The translations under genes were made by a program, and so were the position numbers. The notes under the pieces were generated by a model. It saw nothing but the letters and a program-made list of their open reading frames with translations. It was not told the DNA's origin and did not search any database. 64,000 bases of DNA from Flavimaribacter sp024343425 (lineage in GTDB: Bacteria > Pseudomonadota > Alphaproteobacteria > Rhizobiales > Rhizobiaceae): the NCBI GenBank assembly GCA_965227645.1, contig OZ245773.1, forward strand, positions 2,418,001-2,482,000, in the 5' to 3' direction. Shown here piece after piece: positions 18,579 to 27,005 of this stretch (the stretch's first letter is position 1; every line of letters starts with the position of its first letter).

Positions 18579-19787
18579 CTAGATCAGGGCGAAGGTTTCG
18601 ATGTCCTGATCCAGACCGCGGATCGCATGCATGCCCGTCGAGCGGAAAAGCGACGGAACGAAATCCGCCACCGCGCTCGTTGCAAGAACCGCATCGCCCG
18701 TCGCCTTGCAAAGATGTTCGACCCTGCTCGCCAGATTGACCGCCGGACCGATGACCGTAAAATCCAGCCTGTCCCTGCTTCCGACGTTGCCGTAGGTCAC
18801 CTGCCCCATGTGAATTCCCGTGCCGGTTTCCAGCGGAGGCTTGCCCTGCGTCTGGCGGCGCTCGTTCAGCGCATGGAGATTGGCGCGGATTTCAATGGCT
18901 GTTTCCGCAGCGGCGATACAGCGCTCCTCCTGGTTCTTCTCGCCGGAGACCGGAAACACCGACAACACGCCGTCGCCCAGGAATTTGAGAATATCTCCGT
19001 CACGGGCCTGCACCGCTTCCGCGACGATCTCGAAATAGTCGTTCACCGCCTCGATCAATTCGGCCTCAGGCCAATAGGCGGATTTTGCGGTAAAATCCCT
19101 GAGGTCGGAAAACATCACCACCGCGTCCATATGGACAAGATCGCCCCTGCGTATCGCGCCCTCGGCGACCTCCTTCGCCGGTCCTCGACCGAGATAGGTC
19201 GCAAGCAGGCTGCGCATGGACCGTCTCTGTGCGCAGGGCTCCATCGCCGCTGCGATCGAATCCCTGAGTGACTGCAGCAATTCCAGGTCGCGCTCGGAAA
19301 ACCCGCGCGGATCTTTCGTGACAAAGCTCGCGCCCTGGGTGGAGCCGTCGCTGAACGAAAGCGCCATCGCGAAGAAATCGGTCCCCCCTGCTTCGGCCAT
19401 TTCATGCAGCACGCCGTGGTCGTCAGCGGGATGCAGATTGTCAAGTCGGCGTCGAAATACGCCGCGATTCTGCACGACATGTTGAAAGGGCGAACCGTGC
19501 CAGGCCGATGTCTGCAGAACACTTGCCGGTATTGCATTTTCGACCGCCCCGTCCGGCGTCCACACTGTGCTCCAGCCGACGATCAGAGGATTTGCAACCT
19601 GATGGTTTATGCGCATGCGCGACAGGGGAACGCCCGAAGCCAACAGGCGGGTCGCCAGACCCTCGACCACCTTCAGTCCGTCGCCCAGCAACCTGCCTTC
19701 GCCGATGAGCCAATTTGCTATATCCGGCGCACTGTCCGCAGAATTGGTCGTATGATTACCCACAACGCTATCGCCCAAATGATACAT
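18579..19787 (-). CDS. class III adenylate/guanylate cyclase with GAF-like N-terminal region
   Basis: 402 residues from the ATG at 19787; the frame is open 34 codons further to a TTG without support. The N-terminal half (about 25-210) resembles the sensor region of the cyclase just downstream: R-M-R-I-N-H-Q, H-E-M-A-E-A-G-G-T-D-F-F-A-M-A-L and F-S-D-G-S. The cyclase domain (about 225-400) has V-M-F-S-D-L-R-D-F-T and F-L-G-D-G-V-L-S-V-F-P with both metal Asp residues, and D-F-T-V-I-G-P-A-V-N-L-A-S-R. It lies 99 bp upstream of the DUF427-fused cyclase on the same strand, so the two paralogues probably arose by duplication and may share a transcript. Confidence 0.85.
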   Translation of the reverse strand: MYHLGDSVVGNHTTNSADSAPDIANWLIGEGRLLGDGLKVVEGLATRLLASGVPLSRMRINHQVANPLIVGWSTVWTPDGAVENAIPASVLQTSAWHGSPFQHVVQNRGVFRRRLDNLHPADDHGVLHEMAEAGGTDFFAMALSFSDGSTQGASFVTKDPRGFSERDLELLQSLRDSIAAAMEPCAQRRSMRSLLATYLGRGPAKEVAEGAIRRGDLVHMDAVVMFSDLRDFTAKSAYWPEAELIEAVNDYFEIVAEAVQARDGDILKFLGDGVLSVFPVSGEKNQEERCIAAAETAIEIRANLHALNERRQTQGKPPLETGTGIHMGQVTYGNVGSRDRLDFTVIGPAVNLASRVEHLCKATGDAVLATSAVADFVPSLFRSTGMHAIRGLDQDIETFALI

Positions 19788-19898
19788 GGTCCGGACGCAA
19801 AGACCCTCTCCGCAGACCGGACCGGAAATTACCTCCGATATGGTAACCGTTTCGCTGGAAATCAAACAGCCGGCATTGCGGCCTGGCAATCGAATGGA

Positions 19899-20738
19899 TC
19901 AGGCGGCGGAGCAAATGCGCGCAGATGAAGCGGCCTCTGCTCCCTCAACCCTTGCGATATGCCGCAGAATGACCGGATTGATTACATCGGCATTGAAGAC
20001 CGGCGCCATGTGGCCAAGCGAGGGAAACGTTTCGGTGCGAACGTCGTGAAAGGCGCTCGTGATATGGGACGTCACACGCGCTGCGATGTCAGGCGACTGT
20101 CCGCCGCTCATCATCAGGGTCGGCAGACTGATCGCTCCCAGGTCCTGCAAGGTCCAGCTTTCAGCAAAGCCGGCGTTGAAATCGGCGATGATCGAACGCG
20201 CCTGGGATGCGAATTTGCTGCGCGACTTGTCAGGGAGCGATTCCCAGGCGCCGTCTCCATTCCAGAAATTGATGAAGGCGCGCATGCCACGGTCGGGATT
20301 GCCGAAAGCCAGCGACACGGAAACCAGCCCCGCCAGCCTGCTGATACGCCGGAAGAGCGCACGGTCCGTCGGGCATCCGCGGGAGAGGAAATGAAACGTC
20401 GCCGGCTCGTACAACGTCAGGCTTTTGACCAGGTCGGGCCGAACCATCGCGATTTTCAGCGCGATGCCCGCTCCGTTCGAATGTCCGACGAGATGAATAG
20501 CCTGCCATTTCCGCTCGATCAATTCGATGACAGGCGCCGCAGCCGCCGCAACGCCTTTCCGGGAAGTATCCCGCGTCAGGCTGGCTTGACCGTATCCTGG
20601 CAGGTCAGGCGCGATGACCTCCATTTGCCCCGCACAGTCGGCTTCGAATGTCCGCCACTGGGCTCCGCTGGAGGCCGACGAATGGAGCGCGACCACCACA
20701 GGCGCAGACGAGAGCTGATCGTTTTTGAATTCTGGCAT
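19899..20738 (-). CDS. alpha/beta fold hydrolase
   Basis: 279 residues of the classical alpha/beta hydrolase fold: V-V-V-A-L-H-S-S-A-S-S as oxyanion strand, D-L-P-G-Y-G as the cap-preceding turn, nucleophile elbow L-V-G-H-S-N-G-A near residue 98, and the catalytic His in S-L-G-H-M-A-P-V near the C-terminus. It resembles small esterases and meta-cleavage-product hydrolases; the substrate is unknown. The gene is on the cyclase strand but separated from the cyclase start by about 110 bp. No signal peptide. Confidence 0.8.
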   Translation of the reverse strand: MPEFKNDQLSSAPVVVALHSSASSGAQWRTFEADCAGQMEVIAPDLPGYGQASLTRDTSRKGVAAAAAPVIELIERKWQAIHLVGHSNGAGIALKIAMVRPDLVKSLTLYEPATFHFLSRGCPTDRALFRRISRLAGLVSVSLAFGNPDRGMRAFINFWNGDGAWESLPDKSRSKFASQARSIIADFNAGFAESWTLQDLGAISLPTLMMSGGQSPDIAARVTSHITSAFHDVRTETFPSLGHMAPVFNADVINPVILRHIARVEGAEAASSARICSAA

Positions 20739-20848
20739 CGTTGTTCATCCCGGCTTGCTTGATGATCCGGTTTTGAACGCCTGATGTTTCAGTCGATTTT
20801 CGCAGGTGCGGAATTAATGTTTCAATTGTTTAGGGTGGTTGCCGGTCC

Positions 20849-22318
20849 CTACAGATCGTAAAGCGCGCCGAATTTTGTTTCCAGGTAATCGATCAGCGGG
20901 CGTGTTGACGGCGCCTTTCCCGTCGCCTCGGCGATCAGGTCCTGCGGCGCCAGCAATCTGCCCCGACTGTGGACGCGCTCGCGAAGCCATTCGAGGATCG
21001 GCGCGGTCTCGCCTGCCCGGACCATGGCGTCGCGATCGGGCAGATCCGCCCGCATCGCCTCATCCAGACAGGCCGAATAGATGTTGCCGAGACTGTAGGT
21101 CGGAAAATAGCCGATCAAGCCGGCGGACCAGTGGACATCCTGCAGAACCCCCAGCCGCGCGTCAGGCGGCGCTTTGCCGAAGTCCCTCTCGAAGCGCATG
21201 TTCCAGGCTTCCTCCAGATCTTCAGTCTCGAGGCGTCCGTCGATCAGTTCGAGCTCCAGTTCAAAACGAAGCAGGATGTGCAGATTGTAATGCACCTCGT
21301 CAGCCTCTGTTCTGACAAAACCGGTTTGAACGTGGTTCACCGCGGCGTAAAGCTCCTCCGGTCCGCGGAGGTTGAGAGTGTCAAAGCGGGTCTTCAGCGA
21401 GGGGAAAAGCCATTCGGCGAAGGGTTGCGAGCGCCCGATCTGGTTTTCCCAGAAACGCGACTGGCTCTCGTGAACGCCCATCGAACAATAGTCGCCCGCG
21501 GGAAGATAAGGGTGCGCCGCGCCCTGAGTGTAGAGAGCGTGTCCAACCTCGTGCATGGTCGAGAAAAGGCAGTCCTGGATATCGGCCTCGTCGATCCTGG
21601 TCGTGATGCGGGCGTCGCTCACCGTGCCGCTGCTGAAGGGATGGACGGAAATATCCAGGCGGCCGGCCTTGAAGTCGTAACCCATGGTCTCTGCGACGAA
21701 CCGCGCCAGATCGAGCTGATCGGATTCCGGAAACGAGCCTGAAAGGGCCGTGGGCGCCGGCTTTTCCTGAATGCGCTCGCGCAACGAGACCAGCGCCGGG
21801 CGAAGGCTTTCCAGCAAAGGTTCGACTTCCGCCGTTTTTGCGCCCGGCTCGAAACTGTCCAGCAAACTGTCATAAAGGCCGCCGTCTCCATCGGTCAGGC
21901 AAGAGGCCTCCTCACGCTTCAGAGCGACATTTCGTTTCAACGCCGGCGCGAACACCGCATAGTCGTTTTGTTTGCGCGCTTCGGTCCATAACACCTGGCC
22001 CTCGGAGGCGGCTTTGGCGCTCGCTTCGGCAAGGGATTTCGGAATGCGTGTCGCCTTATCGTATTGCCGGCGCGCCTGGTCCAAGTTGCAACGATCGAAG
22101 GGCGTGAGTTCCGCCTCGTTCAGTCCCGAGATCCATTCCATCACTTGCGGGTCGGATTGGCGCGCGTGAATGGTCGCGGCAAGCGCCCCGATCTGTTCGG
22201 CGCGCAGGCTCGCGCCCTTCTCCGGCATCACGGTTTCCTGGTCCCAGTGGCTTATCTCGGCTACCTGTGAAAGCAGCGAGGTTTGGCGGAGATGATCGAG
22301 AAGGAGGTCAAATGTCAT
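20849..22318 (-). CDS. M32 family metallocarboxypeptidase
   Basis: 489 residues starting at the ATG for M-T-F-D-L-L-L-D-H-L; the frame open to 22354 would need a TTG. The zinc motif H-E-V-G-H is at about residue 260, and D-P-R-x-T-type context plus the C-terminal W-S-A-G-L-I-G-Y-F-P-T-Y-S-L-G-N-I-Y are diagnostic of M32 (Taq carboxypeptidase, Pfu CP). The early S-H-W-D-Q-E-T-V-M-P is also family-specific. It is a cytoplasmic, broad-specificity carboxypeptidase releasing C-terminal residues. Length is normal for the family. Confidence 0.92.
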   Translation of the reverse strand: MTFDLLLDHLRQTSLLSQVAEISHWDQETVMPEKGASLRAEQIGALAATIHARQSDPQVMEWISGLNEAELTPFDRCNLDQARRQYDKATRIPKSLAEASAKAASEGQVLWTEARKQNDYAVFAPALKRNVALKREEASCLTDGDGGLYDSLLDSFEPGAKTAEVEPLLESLRPALVSLRERIQEKPAPTALSGSFPESDQLDLARFVAETMGYDFKAGRLDISVHPFSSGTVSDARITTRIDEADIQDCLFSTMHEVGHALYTQGAAHPYLPAGDYCSMGVHESQSRFWENQIGRSQPFAEWLFPSLKTRFDTLNLRGPEELYAAVNHVQTGFVRTEADEVHYNLHILLRFELELELIDGRLETEDLEEAWNMRFERDFGKAPPDARLGVLQDVHWSAGLIGYFPTYSLGNIYSACLDEAMRADLPDRDAMVRAGETAPILEWLRERVHSRGRLLAPQDLIAEATGKAPSTRPLIDYLETKFGALYDL

Positions 22319-22369
22319 GACCACGCAGTTAGACAGGATTTCACCGGATGGCAACCGACGCGTCTGCGG

Positions 22370-22993
22370 TCAGTCGGATATCCTCGCCAGTTCGGCATGG
22401 GCGTTCGCGAAGGACGCCATCGGCCAGTTGCGGGAATGGATGTGGCCGGCGCCATCGGCGACATTCCAGACGAGGGTCAACTCCTCTGCAGTTTGATCGG
22501 AAAATATATCGATCAGCGCATGGGCGGAAGGGCCTGTGAAAACACAGAGGTTCTGACTGTCGCACGCCTGCGTATTCAGGTTCCAGACCGGTTTTCCATC
22601 ACGTTGCAGGTACGCGCCGCTTTCCGTCGAAATCAGGTCTTCTCCGAGATAGAACGCAACCTGCATGCCTTTGCCGTCTGCTCCGATCGTCGCGGACAGC
22701 GACACCTCATAGGGTGAAAAATCTATGGCGTCGTAGGCTACAAAGGAGTCGGCGAGACGCATGTAACAGCGCTGCCCTGACGAGATTGCTTGCCCGTCTC
22801 CTGGACTGTCCGCAACCGGATGCTTGCAGAAGGTTTCCCATTCATCGAAACGGGCATGGTGATTGTACCTCCAGCCGTCGTCATCTTCACTGTGTATTCT
22901 CTCCCTGGCCTGACCGACTTCCTCCGAAGTCATGGTGACAACAGCCAGCGCTCCGGCAAGCAACGCCGCAGCGGCAATCGTAAACGGACGCAT
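22370..22993 (-). CDS. hypothetical exported protein
   Basis: 207 residues with an N-terminal signal peptide or single anchor (A-A-A-A-L-L-A-G-A-L-A-V-V). The remainder is soluble, with Cys residues at F-C-K-H, R-C-Y-M, A-C-D and L-C-V-F that could form two disulfides in the periplasm. The pattern of a small exported beta-rich protein with V-A-F-Y-L-G-E-D and L-T-L-V-W-N-V is loosely reminiscent of the invasion-associated IalB type, but I cannot confirm that. The gene ends about 50 bp from the M32 peptidase start and is divergent from the HlyD-like gene. Confidence 0.5.
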   Translation of the reverse strand: MRPFTIAAAALLAGALAVVTMTSEEVGQARERIHSEDDDGWRYNHHARFDEWETFCKHPVADSPGDGQAISSGQRCYMRLADSFVAYDAIDFSPYEVSLSATIGADGKGMQVAFYLGEDLISTESGAYLQRDGKPVWNLNTQACDSQNLCVFTGPSAHALIDIFSDQTAEELTLVWNVADGAGHIHSRNWPMASFANAHAELARISD

Positions 22994-23279
22994 ATCGATT
23001 CACCGTTTTTTGTTACAGGTCGAATGCTCAGGAAATGGCTCTACCATCCTGATTATGAAGGATATTTCCATATTATGGCTACGGATATGGGGACCGGCTT
23101 CCGAAATACAAGACATGTCAGAAAAACGTGATCTTCCTGCAACCGATTACCCATCTGAATTGCCTTTCACAATTTCTGCGTGATGCAACAAGATGCGGCG
23201 ATTGACGCCGTTCAAAGGCCAGATATAGTTGGCGAAAAGTATTTTCCACCAATATTCATTATGGAATTGCATCAGCGAT

Positions 23280-24515
23280 ATGTCCAAGGCGCCGCGACGT
23301 GGAAAGCCCCGTTTTCTGACGATCCTTTTGGTTGGCGTGCTTGCCTTTCTTCTCTACTCGGCCTGGATCGGCGGACCCTATCTCAAATCGATTTTCATAC
23401 GGGATTCGGCGATCACCGCCTGGAAACAGCTTGCCAGCGCGCCGATAGCCGGTCAGATCGTTTCGCCCTTGCCCGAAATCGGGACGCGAGTGGGCCCGGA
23501 CACATCTGCAGTACTGATACGCAACGACCGGCTTTTCACGGAAAGAAACCGCGTAGACGACCTTGAACAACGGGTCAACGCGACACGCGAACAGATAGAC
23601 GAAGCCCGGCAATATATCGATCAGTTGCACGCTTTGGAGAGCGAGCGCCTGGGGCGCCGAAAGGCCTATGCGCGCATATTTCGCCAGCGTCTGCACAGGG
23701 AAATCGCAGAACTCAAGCAAGACAGCACAGCACAGCTTGGTCAGATAACGGTTCTTGAGGAACTGCTGGAACGTCTGAAGTCCGCCGGAAGCGGGACGAT
23801 TGTGCCACAGACGCGAATTGACGAAACCACCCTGCGCCTTTCGGAGCTCCGCCAGGATCAGGCCAACAAGGCTGCGCATTTGGCGAAAGCCGTTGAACAG
23901 CTTAAATTCGCCGAGTCAGGACACTACCAGAATTATGACGGCGAGGTTCCCGGCTGGGCTCTGGACGATGGGAGCGATCTGCGTCTGCCGCGCTTGCAAA
24001 TGGTGGTGCACAGCCAGGAACTGGAGTCGCAACTGCGCTTCCAGGAAGCCGAACTGAAACTGGCGCGCGCCGACCTTGCCCATTTGACCGAGGCTCAGGT
24101 GCCTGTGCCGACAGGCGCGACTGTTTTGAGTATCGAATCGCGAACTGACGCCGTGGTCCGGCCCGGTCAGGTTGTGCTGACCTGGGTGGATTGTTCCGAC
24201 CTTCTTGTCGATGTTCCGGTTTCTGATGCCGAGACTCCCCTGATCCTTCCCGGCACGAAGGCGCAAGTGGTCATCGAAGGCTCCCACAGGTCCGTCGAAG
24301 CCGAGGTCATGCTCGTCCGCGGTTCTGCGGCGACGCTGGGCTCTGATGACCTTGCCGCCGTCGCCAAGGGTCGTAATCCCGGTCTCGCCCAGGTTCTGCT
24401 CTCACTCGAGCCCGACGATCTCGAGGTTGAAACCTGCCCGATCGGCCAGGCCGCCTATGTCGAGTTTCCCGACATCGGCCTCATCGACATCATCCGGGCG
24501 CGTATGAGGCTATGA
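23280..24515 (+). CDS. HlyD-like membrane fusion protein
   Basis: 411 residues from the ATG at 23280; the upstream extension would start at TTG. One N-terminal membrane helix (about 13-32), then a periplasmic segment beginning A-P-I-A-G-Q-I-V, the first half of a biotinyl-lipoyl domain. A long coiled coil rich in Glu/Arg/Gln follows (about 95-290), then the second half V-P-T-G-A-T-V-L-S-I and V-V-R-P-G-Q-V-V-L-T-W, and a beta-barrel end. This is the HlyD/EmrA topology. It overlaps by four bases the next gene, a CDF-fold membrane protein, instead of an ABC or MFS exporter. The ribosome site is weak. Confidence 0.7.
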   Translation: MSKAPRRGKPRFLTILLVGVLAFLLYSAWIGGPYLKSIFIRDSAITAWKQLASAPIAGQIVSPLPEIGTRVGPDTSAVLIRNDRLFTERNRVDDLEQRVNATREQIDEARQYIDQLHALESERLGRRKAYARIFRQRLHREIAELKQDSTAQLGQITVLEELLERLKSAGSGTIVPQTRIDETTLRLSELRQDQANKAAHLAKAVEQLKFAESGHYQNYDGEVPGWALDDGSDLRLPRLQMVVHSQELESQLRFQEAELKLARADLAHLTEAQVPVPTGATVLSIESRTDAVVRPGQVVLTWVDCSDLLVDVPVSDAETPLILPGTKAQVVIEGSHRSVEAEVMLVRGSAATLGSDDLAAVAKGRNPGLAQVLLSLEPDDLEVETCPIGQAAYVEFPDIGLIDIIRARMRL

Positions 24516-25444
24516 GGCTACTTTCGGAGATAACGAGAGAGCCCACCAGGGTTGAAATATCCCGGGAACGGGCCGTCATCTATTCAAGCCTGGCTGATTT
24601 TATCCTGGTCCTGCTGCAGGTTGCATTCGCGATAATAACCGGCTCGCTGACCTTGCTCAGCGAATTTACCCGTTCCAGTTTCATGCTGATGATCGAGGTT
24701 TATTCGCTCTGGCTGCTGGCGAGCGTCCACCGTGGACGCATGACTCATTTTCAATTCGGCGTGGGAAAGATCGAACAGTTCTCGTGGCTGATCATCGGTC
24801 TTGGCATGATCGCCAGCGGCGTATGGGTCGCTGGAAAGGTGGTTTATTCCCTGGTTGAACAAGGCGTGCCGCCCAGCCCGATTGGTCTCGCCTTCGCCGC
24901 AATTGTCAACGCCGCCAATCTTACGATCAACTGGGTTTCCCTGTTCGCTCTGGTTTCAGGCGAGCGCACGGAAGAATCCGATATCTATAAAGCGCAGATC
25001 AAATCTCGCATCGTCAAATGCGTCAACTCAACGTTCCTGCAGATCACGCTCACCATCGCCACCCTCGCGAAGGATCCAGTGGCCGGTCTGGTTATGGACG
25101 GTCTCGGCGCGGCGTTCGTTGCCGCCGTCATGATTTTCAACGGACTGATGATGATTGCGCGGAGCCTTCCGGATCTCCTCGATGCGCCTCTGTCTGGGAT
25201 CGAACTCTCACAAATCTCCGAAACGGTTCGCGCCCTGGATGCGCCACATGTCCAGATACTCAATATTCGGTCACGGCGCTCGGGGCAGTTTCCGCATGTC
25301 GAAATTCTGGTATCGCCCGTCGGCGGAGATTCAGCAGGCAAACTGCTTGAAGAGATCGGGCGTCTGCGTGATGCGCTGCGCGCGCTCGATAGCCACATAG
25401 ACGCGACTTTTGTTGTCGCGCTGCAAGACAAGGCTGCAACCTGA
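24512..25444 (+). CDS. CDF (cation diffusion facilitator)-fold membrane protein with altered metal site
   Basis: 310 residues. Five to six transmembrane segments (about 24-50, 55-72, 88-108, 124-146, 168-186 and 190-212) and a cytoplasmic C-terminal domain match the CDF layout, including the F-G-V-G-K-I-E-Q-F motif after the second helix. In normal CDFs helix 2 has L-A-D-A-x-H-x-x-x-D and helix 5 has H-x-x-x-D; here the equivalents read L-S-E-F-T-R-S-S-F-M and K-C-V-N-S-T, so the metal ligands are largely missing. It may transport something else or be a scaffold for the coupled HlyD protein. ATGA overlap with that gene. Confidence 0.7.
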   Translation: MRLLSEITREPTRVEISRERAVIYSSLADFILVLLQVAFAIITGSLTLLSEFTRSSFMLMIEVYSLWLLASVHRGRMTHFQFGVGKIEQFSWLIIGLGMIASGVWVAGKVVYSLVEQGVPPSPIGLAFAAIVNAANLTINWVSLFALVSGERTEESDIYKAQIKSRIVKCVNSTFLQITLTIATLAKDPVAGLVMDGLGAAFVAAVMIFNGLMMIARSLPDLLDAPLSGIELSQISETVRALDAPHVQILNIRSRRSGQFPHVEILVSPVGGDSAGKLLEEIGRLRDALRALDSHIDATFVVALQDKAAT

Positions 25445-25457
25445 GCGGGATTGAGCA

Positions 25458-25487
25458 TTGACAATATATACCATTATGGTATATATT
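25458..25487 (+). promoter_or_regulatory. sigma70-type promoter containing an 11-bp palindromic operator
   Basis: TTGACA at 25458-25463 is a perfect -35 box. The next bases form a perfect inverted repeat, ATATATACCAT at 25464-25474 and ATGGTATATAT at 25476-25486, around a single central T. TATATT at 25482-25487 is a -10 candidate with an 18-bp spacer (TATATA with 16 bp is an alternative). The operator therefore fills the whole spacer, so a bound dimer would block RNA polymerase. It drives the small gene at 25527. The regulator is not encoded next to it. Confidence 0.75.
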
Positions 25488-25526
25488 AAGCCCATATTCC
25501 TTGTTCATACCCTTAAGCCATCTTCA

Positions 25527-25844
25527 ATGTTCACAACTCAATATTCCTTCGAAGAATTGCCTGTGTGCATCGGCGTAACGGAAATTGCGCATTGCTCCGG
25601 CACAGCCCTGCTCGAAGGCGAAGTCGGTCCCCATGATTATGGATTTCGCGTCATTGGCGTGGAGTTGCAAGGCAACCTTGCCGGCGATTATCGCGACAAG
25701 CGACAAGTCGTCCTGAATACTGGTTCAGACGACCCTCTTGCCCTGATCCTGTTTCGCAACATCGCCCGGGCGATCGAGCAGGACCGTTGCGCCGCGGACC
25801 ATTACTACGACGAAATGAATGACCTGATGCACAACGCCGCTTAG
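25527..25844 (+). CDS. small conserved-looking hypothetical protein
   Basis: 105 residues from the ATG at 25527, about 35-40 bases downstream of a clear promoter; earlier in-frame codons lie inside that promoter and are rejected. The protein is soluble, rich in Asp/Glu/His, with two Cys (P-V-C-I-G and D-R-C-A), a beta-rich first half (G-E-V-G-P-H-D-Y-G-F-R-V-I-G-V) and a helical end with D-H-Y-Y-D-E-M-N-D. I do not recognise a family. A terminator hairpin follows after about 115 bases, so it is a single-gene transcript under tight control. Confidence 0.6.
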   Translation: MFTTQYSFEELPVCIGVTEIAHCSGTALLEGEVGPHDYGFRVIGVELQGNLAGDYRDKRQVVLNTGSDDPLALILFRNIARAIEQDRCAADHYYDEMNDLMHNAA

Positions 25845-25959
25845 GAAGCACGCTGGGTCAAGCCGGTCTCCGCCACTACGGTGTTCGCCATCCTGACGCC
25901 TCATAGTTGGTTTACAAACGGAATTCTGGATAGTGGCTCTGCGCCATTGTTCGGCACGG

Positions 25960-25985
25960 AGGCGGTTGCGGCGACGCAACCGCCT
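25960..25985 (+). terminator. hairpin terminator between 25527 gene and KDG kinase
   Basis: An 11-bp perfect stem (AGGCGGTTGCG / CGCAACCGCCT) with loop GCGA, followed by a short pyrimidine-rich stretch TTCCC. Probably ends the transcript of the small gene at 25527. Confidence 0.65.
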
Positions 25986-26078
25986 TTCCCGGTTTTAAAC
26001 CGGCGCGGACTTCCCCAAATCCACGAATCTGGTTTATCAGTCCTGCGATCAGACAATTATTCGCCGGAACAACTGAGC

Positions 26079-26993
26079 ATGCCAATTCCCCAAGGCCCCT
26101 TGAAAATAGCCTGTGTCGGCGAGGCCATGATCGAGCTCGTATTGAACAGCGACGGAACCGCGGCGGATGTCGGCTATGCGGGCGATACGCTCAATACCGC
26201 GATCTACCTGCGAAGACAGATTGCCGCCGAAAACGAAGTGGCGTTCGTCTCCTGCATTGGCGAAGACCCGTTTTCCGAACGCATGGCGCTCTTCATTGAG
26301 TCACAGGGCGTCTCGACACGGTCTCTGGCGCGTATTGGCCACCGGTTGCCTGGTCTCTACTCCATCAGCACCGACGAGAATGGTGAACGGTCGTTCTTTT
26401 ACTGGCGGGAAAACTCCGCCGCCCGTCAGATGTTCTCGGGAAGAGATTTCGACACCCTGGAAAACTACGACGTCATATATCTTTCAGCCATCTCGCTTGC
26501 GATCCTGCCGGAGGATATTCGCGAGGCGCTGTTCCTCTGGATCGAGCGCTTCCGCGAATCCGGAGGACTGTTTTCTTTCGACTCCAACTATCGACCGCGC
26601 CTTTGGGGAAGCCCCGAAGCAGCGAGAAAAGCAGTCGCCCGCGCCTGGCGGATGGCGGACATTGCGCTCCCTTCCGTCGATGATGAAATGGCGTTGTTCG
26701 AAGACAAATCCGAAACGCAAACGCTTGAGCGTTTACATAGTTACGGCGTTCGTTCCGGCGCGCTCAAGCGCGGTCCGCTTGGCCCCGCGCCGCTCGGAGA
26801 CGCGGACATTTCGAAATGCGTTTTCGAGCCAGCGAAATCGGTCGTCGATACGACAGCGGCGGGCGACAGCTTCAACGGCGGGTTTCTTGGCGCCTACCTC
26901 GCCGGCGCAAGCCTTGAAGCTGCGATGCAGGCCGGTCACGACCTTGCTTCCCGCGTCGTCGGCCACCGGGGCGCCATTATTCCGAAGGACTGA
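26079..26993 (+). CDS. kdgK: PfkB-family sugar kinase, probably 2-keto-3-deoxygluconate kinase
   Basis: 304 residues from the ATG for M-P-I-P-Q-G-P-L-K-I; the 66 extra codons upstream cross a terminator. Ribokinase fold: N-terminal A-C-V-G-E-A-M-I-E-L, G-Y-A-G-D-T-L-N-T-A for sugar binding (PfkB signature 1), and the C-terminal anion-hole/catalytic motif D-T-T-A-A-G-D-S-F-N-G-G-F (about 258-270), with Asp as base. G-D-T-L-N and the F-D-S-N-Y-R-P-R-L-W phrase are typical of KDG kinases, which make KDPG for the Entner-Doudoroff route. No other hexuronate genes are adjacent, so the substrate remains probable only. Confidence 0.8.
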   Translation: MPIPQGPLKIACVGEAMIELVLNSDGTAADVGYAGDTLNTAIYLRRQIAAENEVAFVSCIGEDPFSERMALFIESQGVSTRSLARIGHRLPGLYSISTDENGERSFFYWRENSAARQMFSGRDFDTLENYDVIYLSAISLAILPEDIREALFLWIERFRESGGLFSFDSNYRPRLWGSPEAARKAVARAWRMADIALPSVDDEMALFEDKSETQTLERLHSYGVRSGALKRGPLGPAPLGDADISKCVFEPAKSVVDTTAAGDSFNGGFLGAYLAGASLEAAMQAGHDLASRVVGHRGAIIPKD

Positions 26994-27005
26994 ACGGAGC
27001 GTTCG

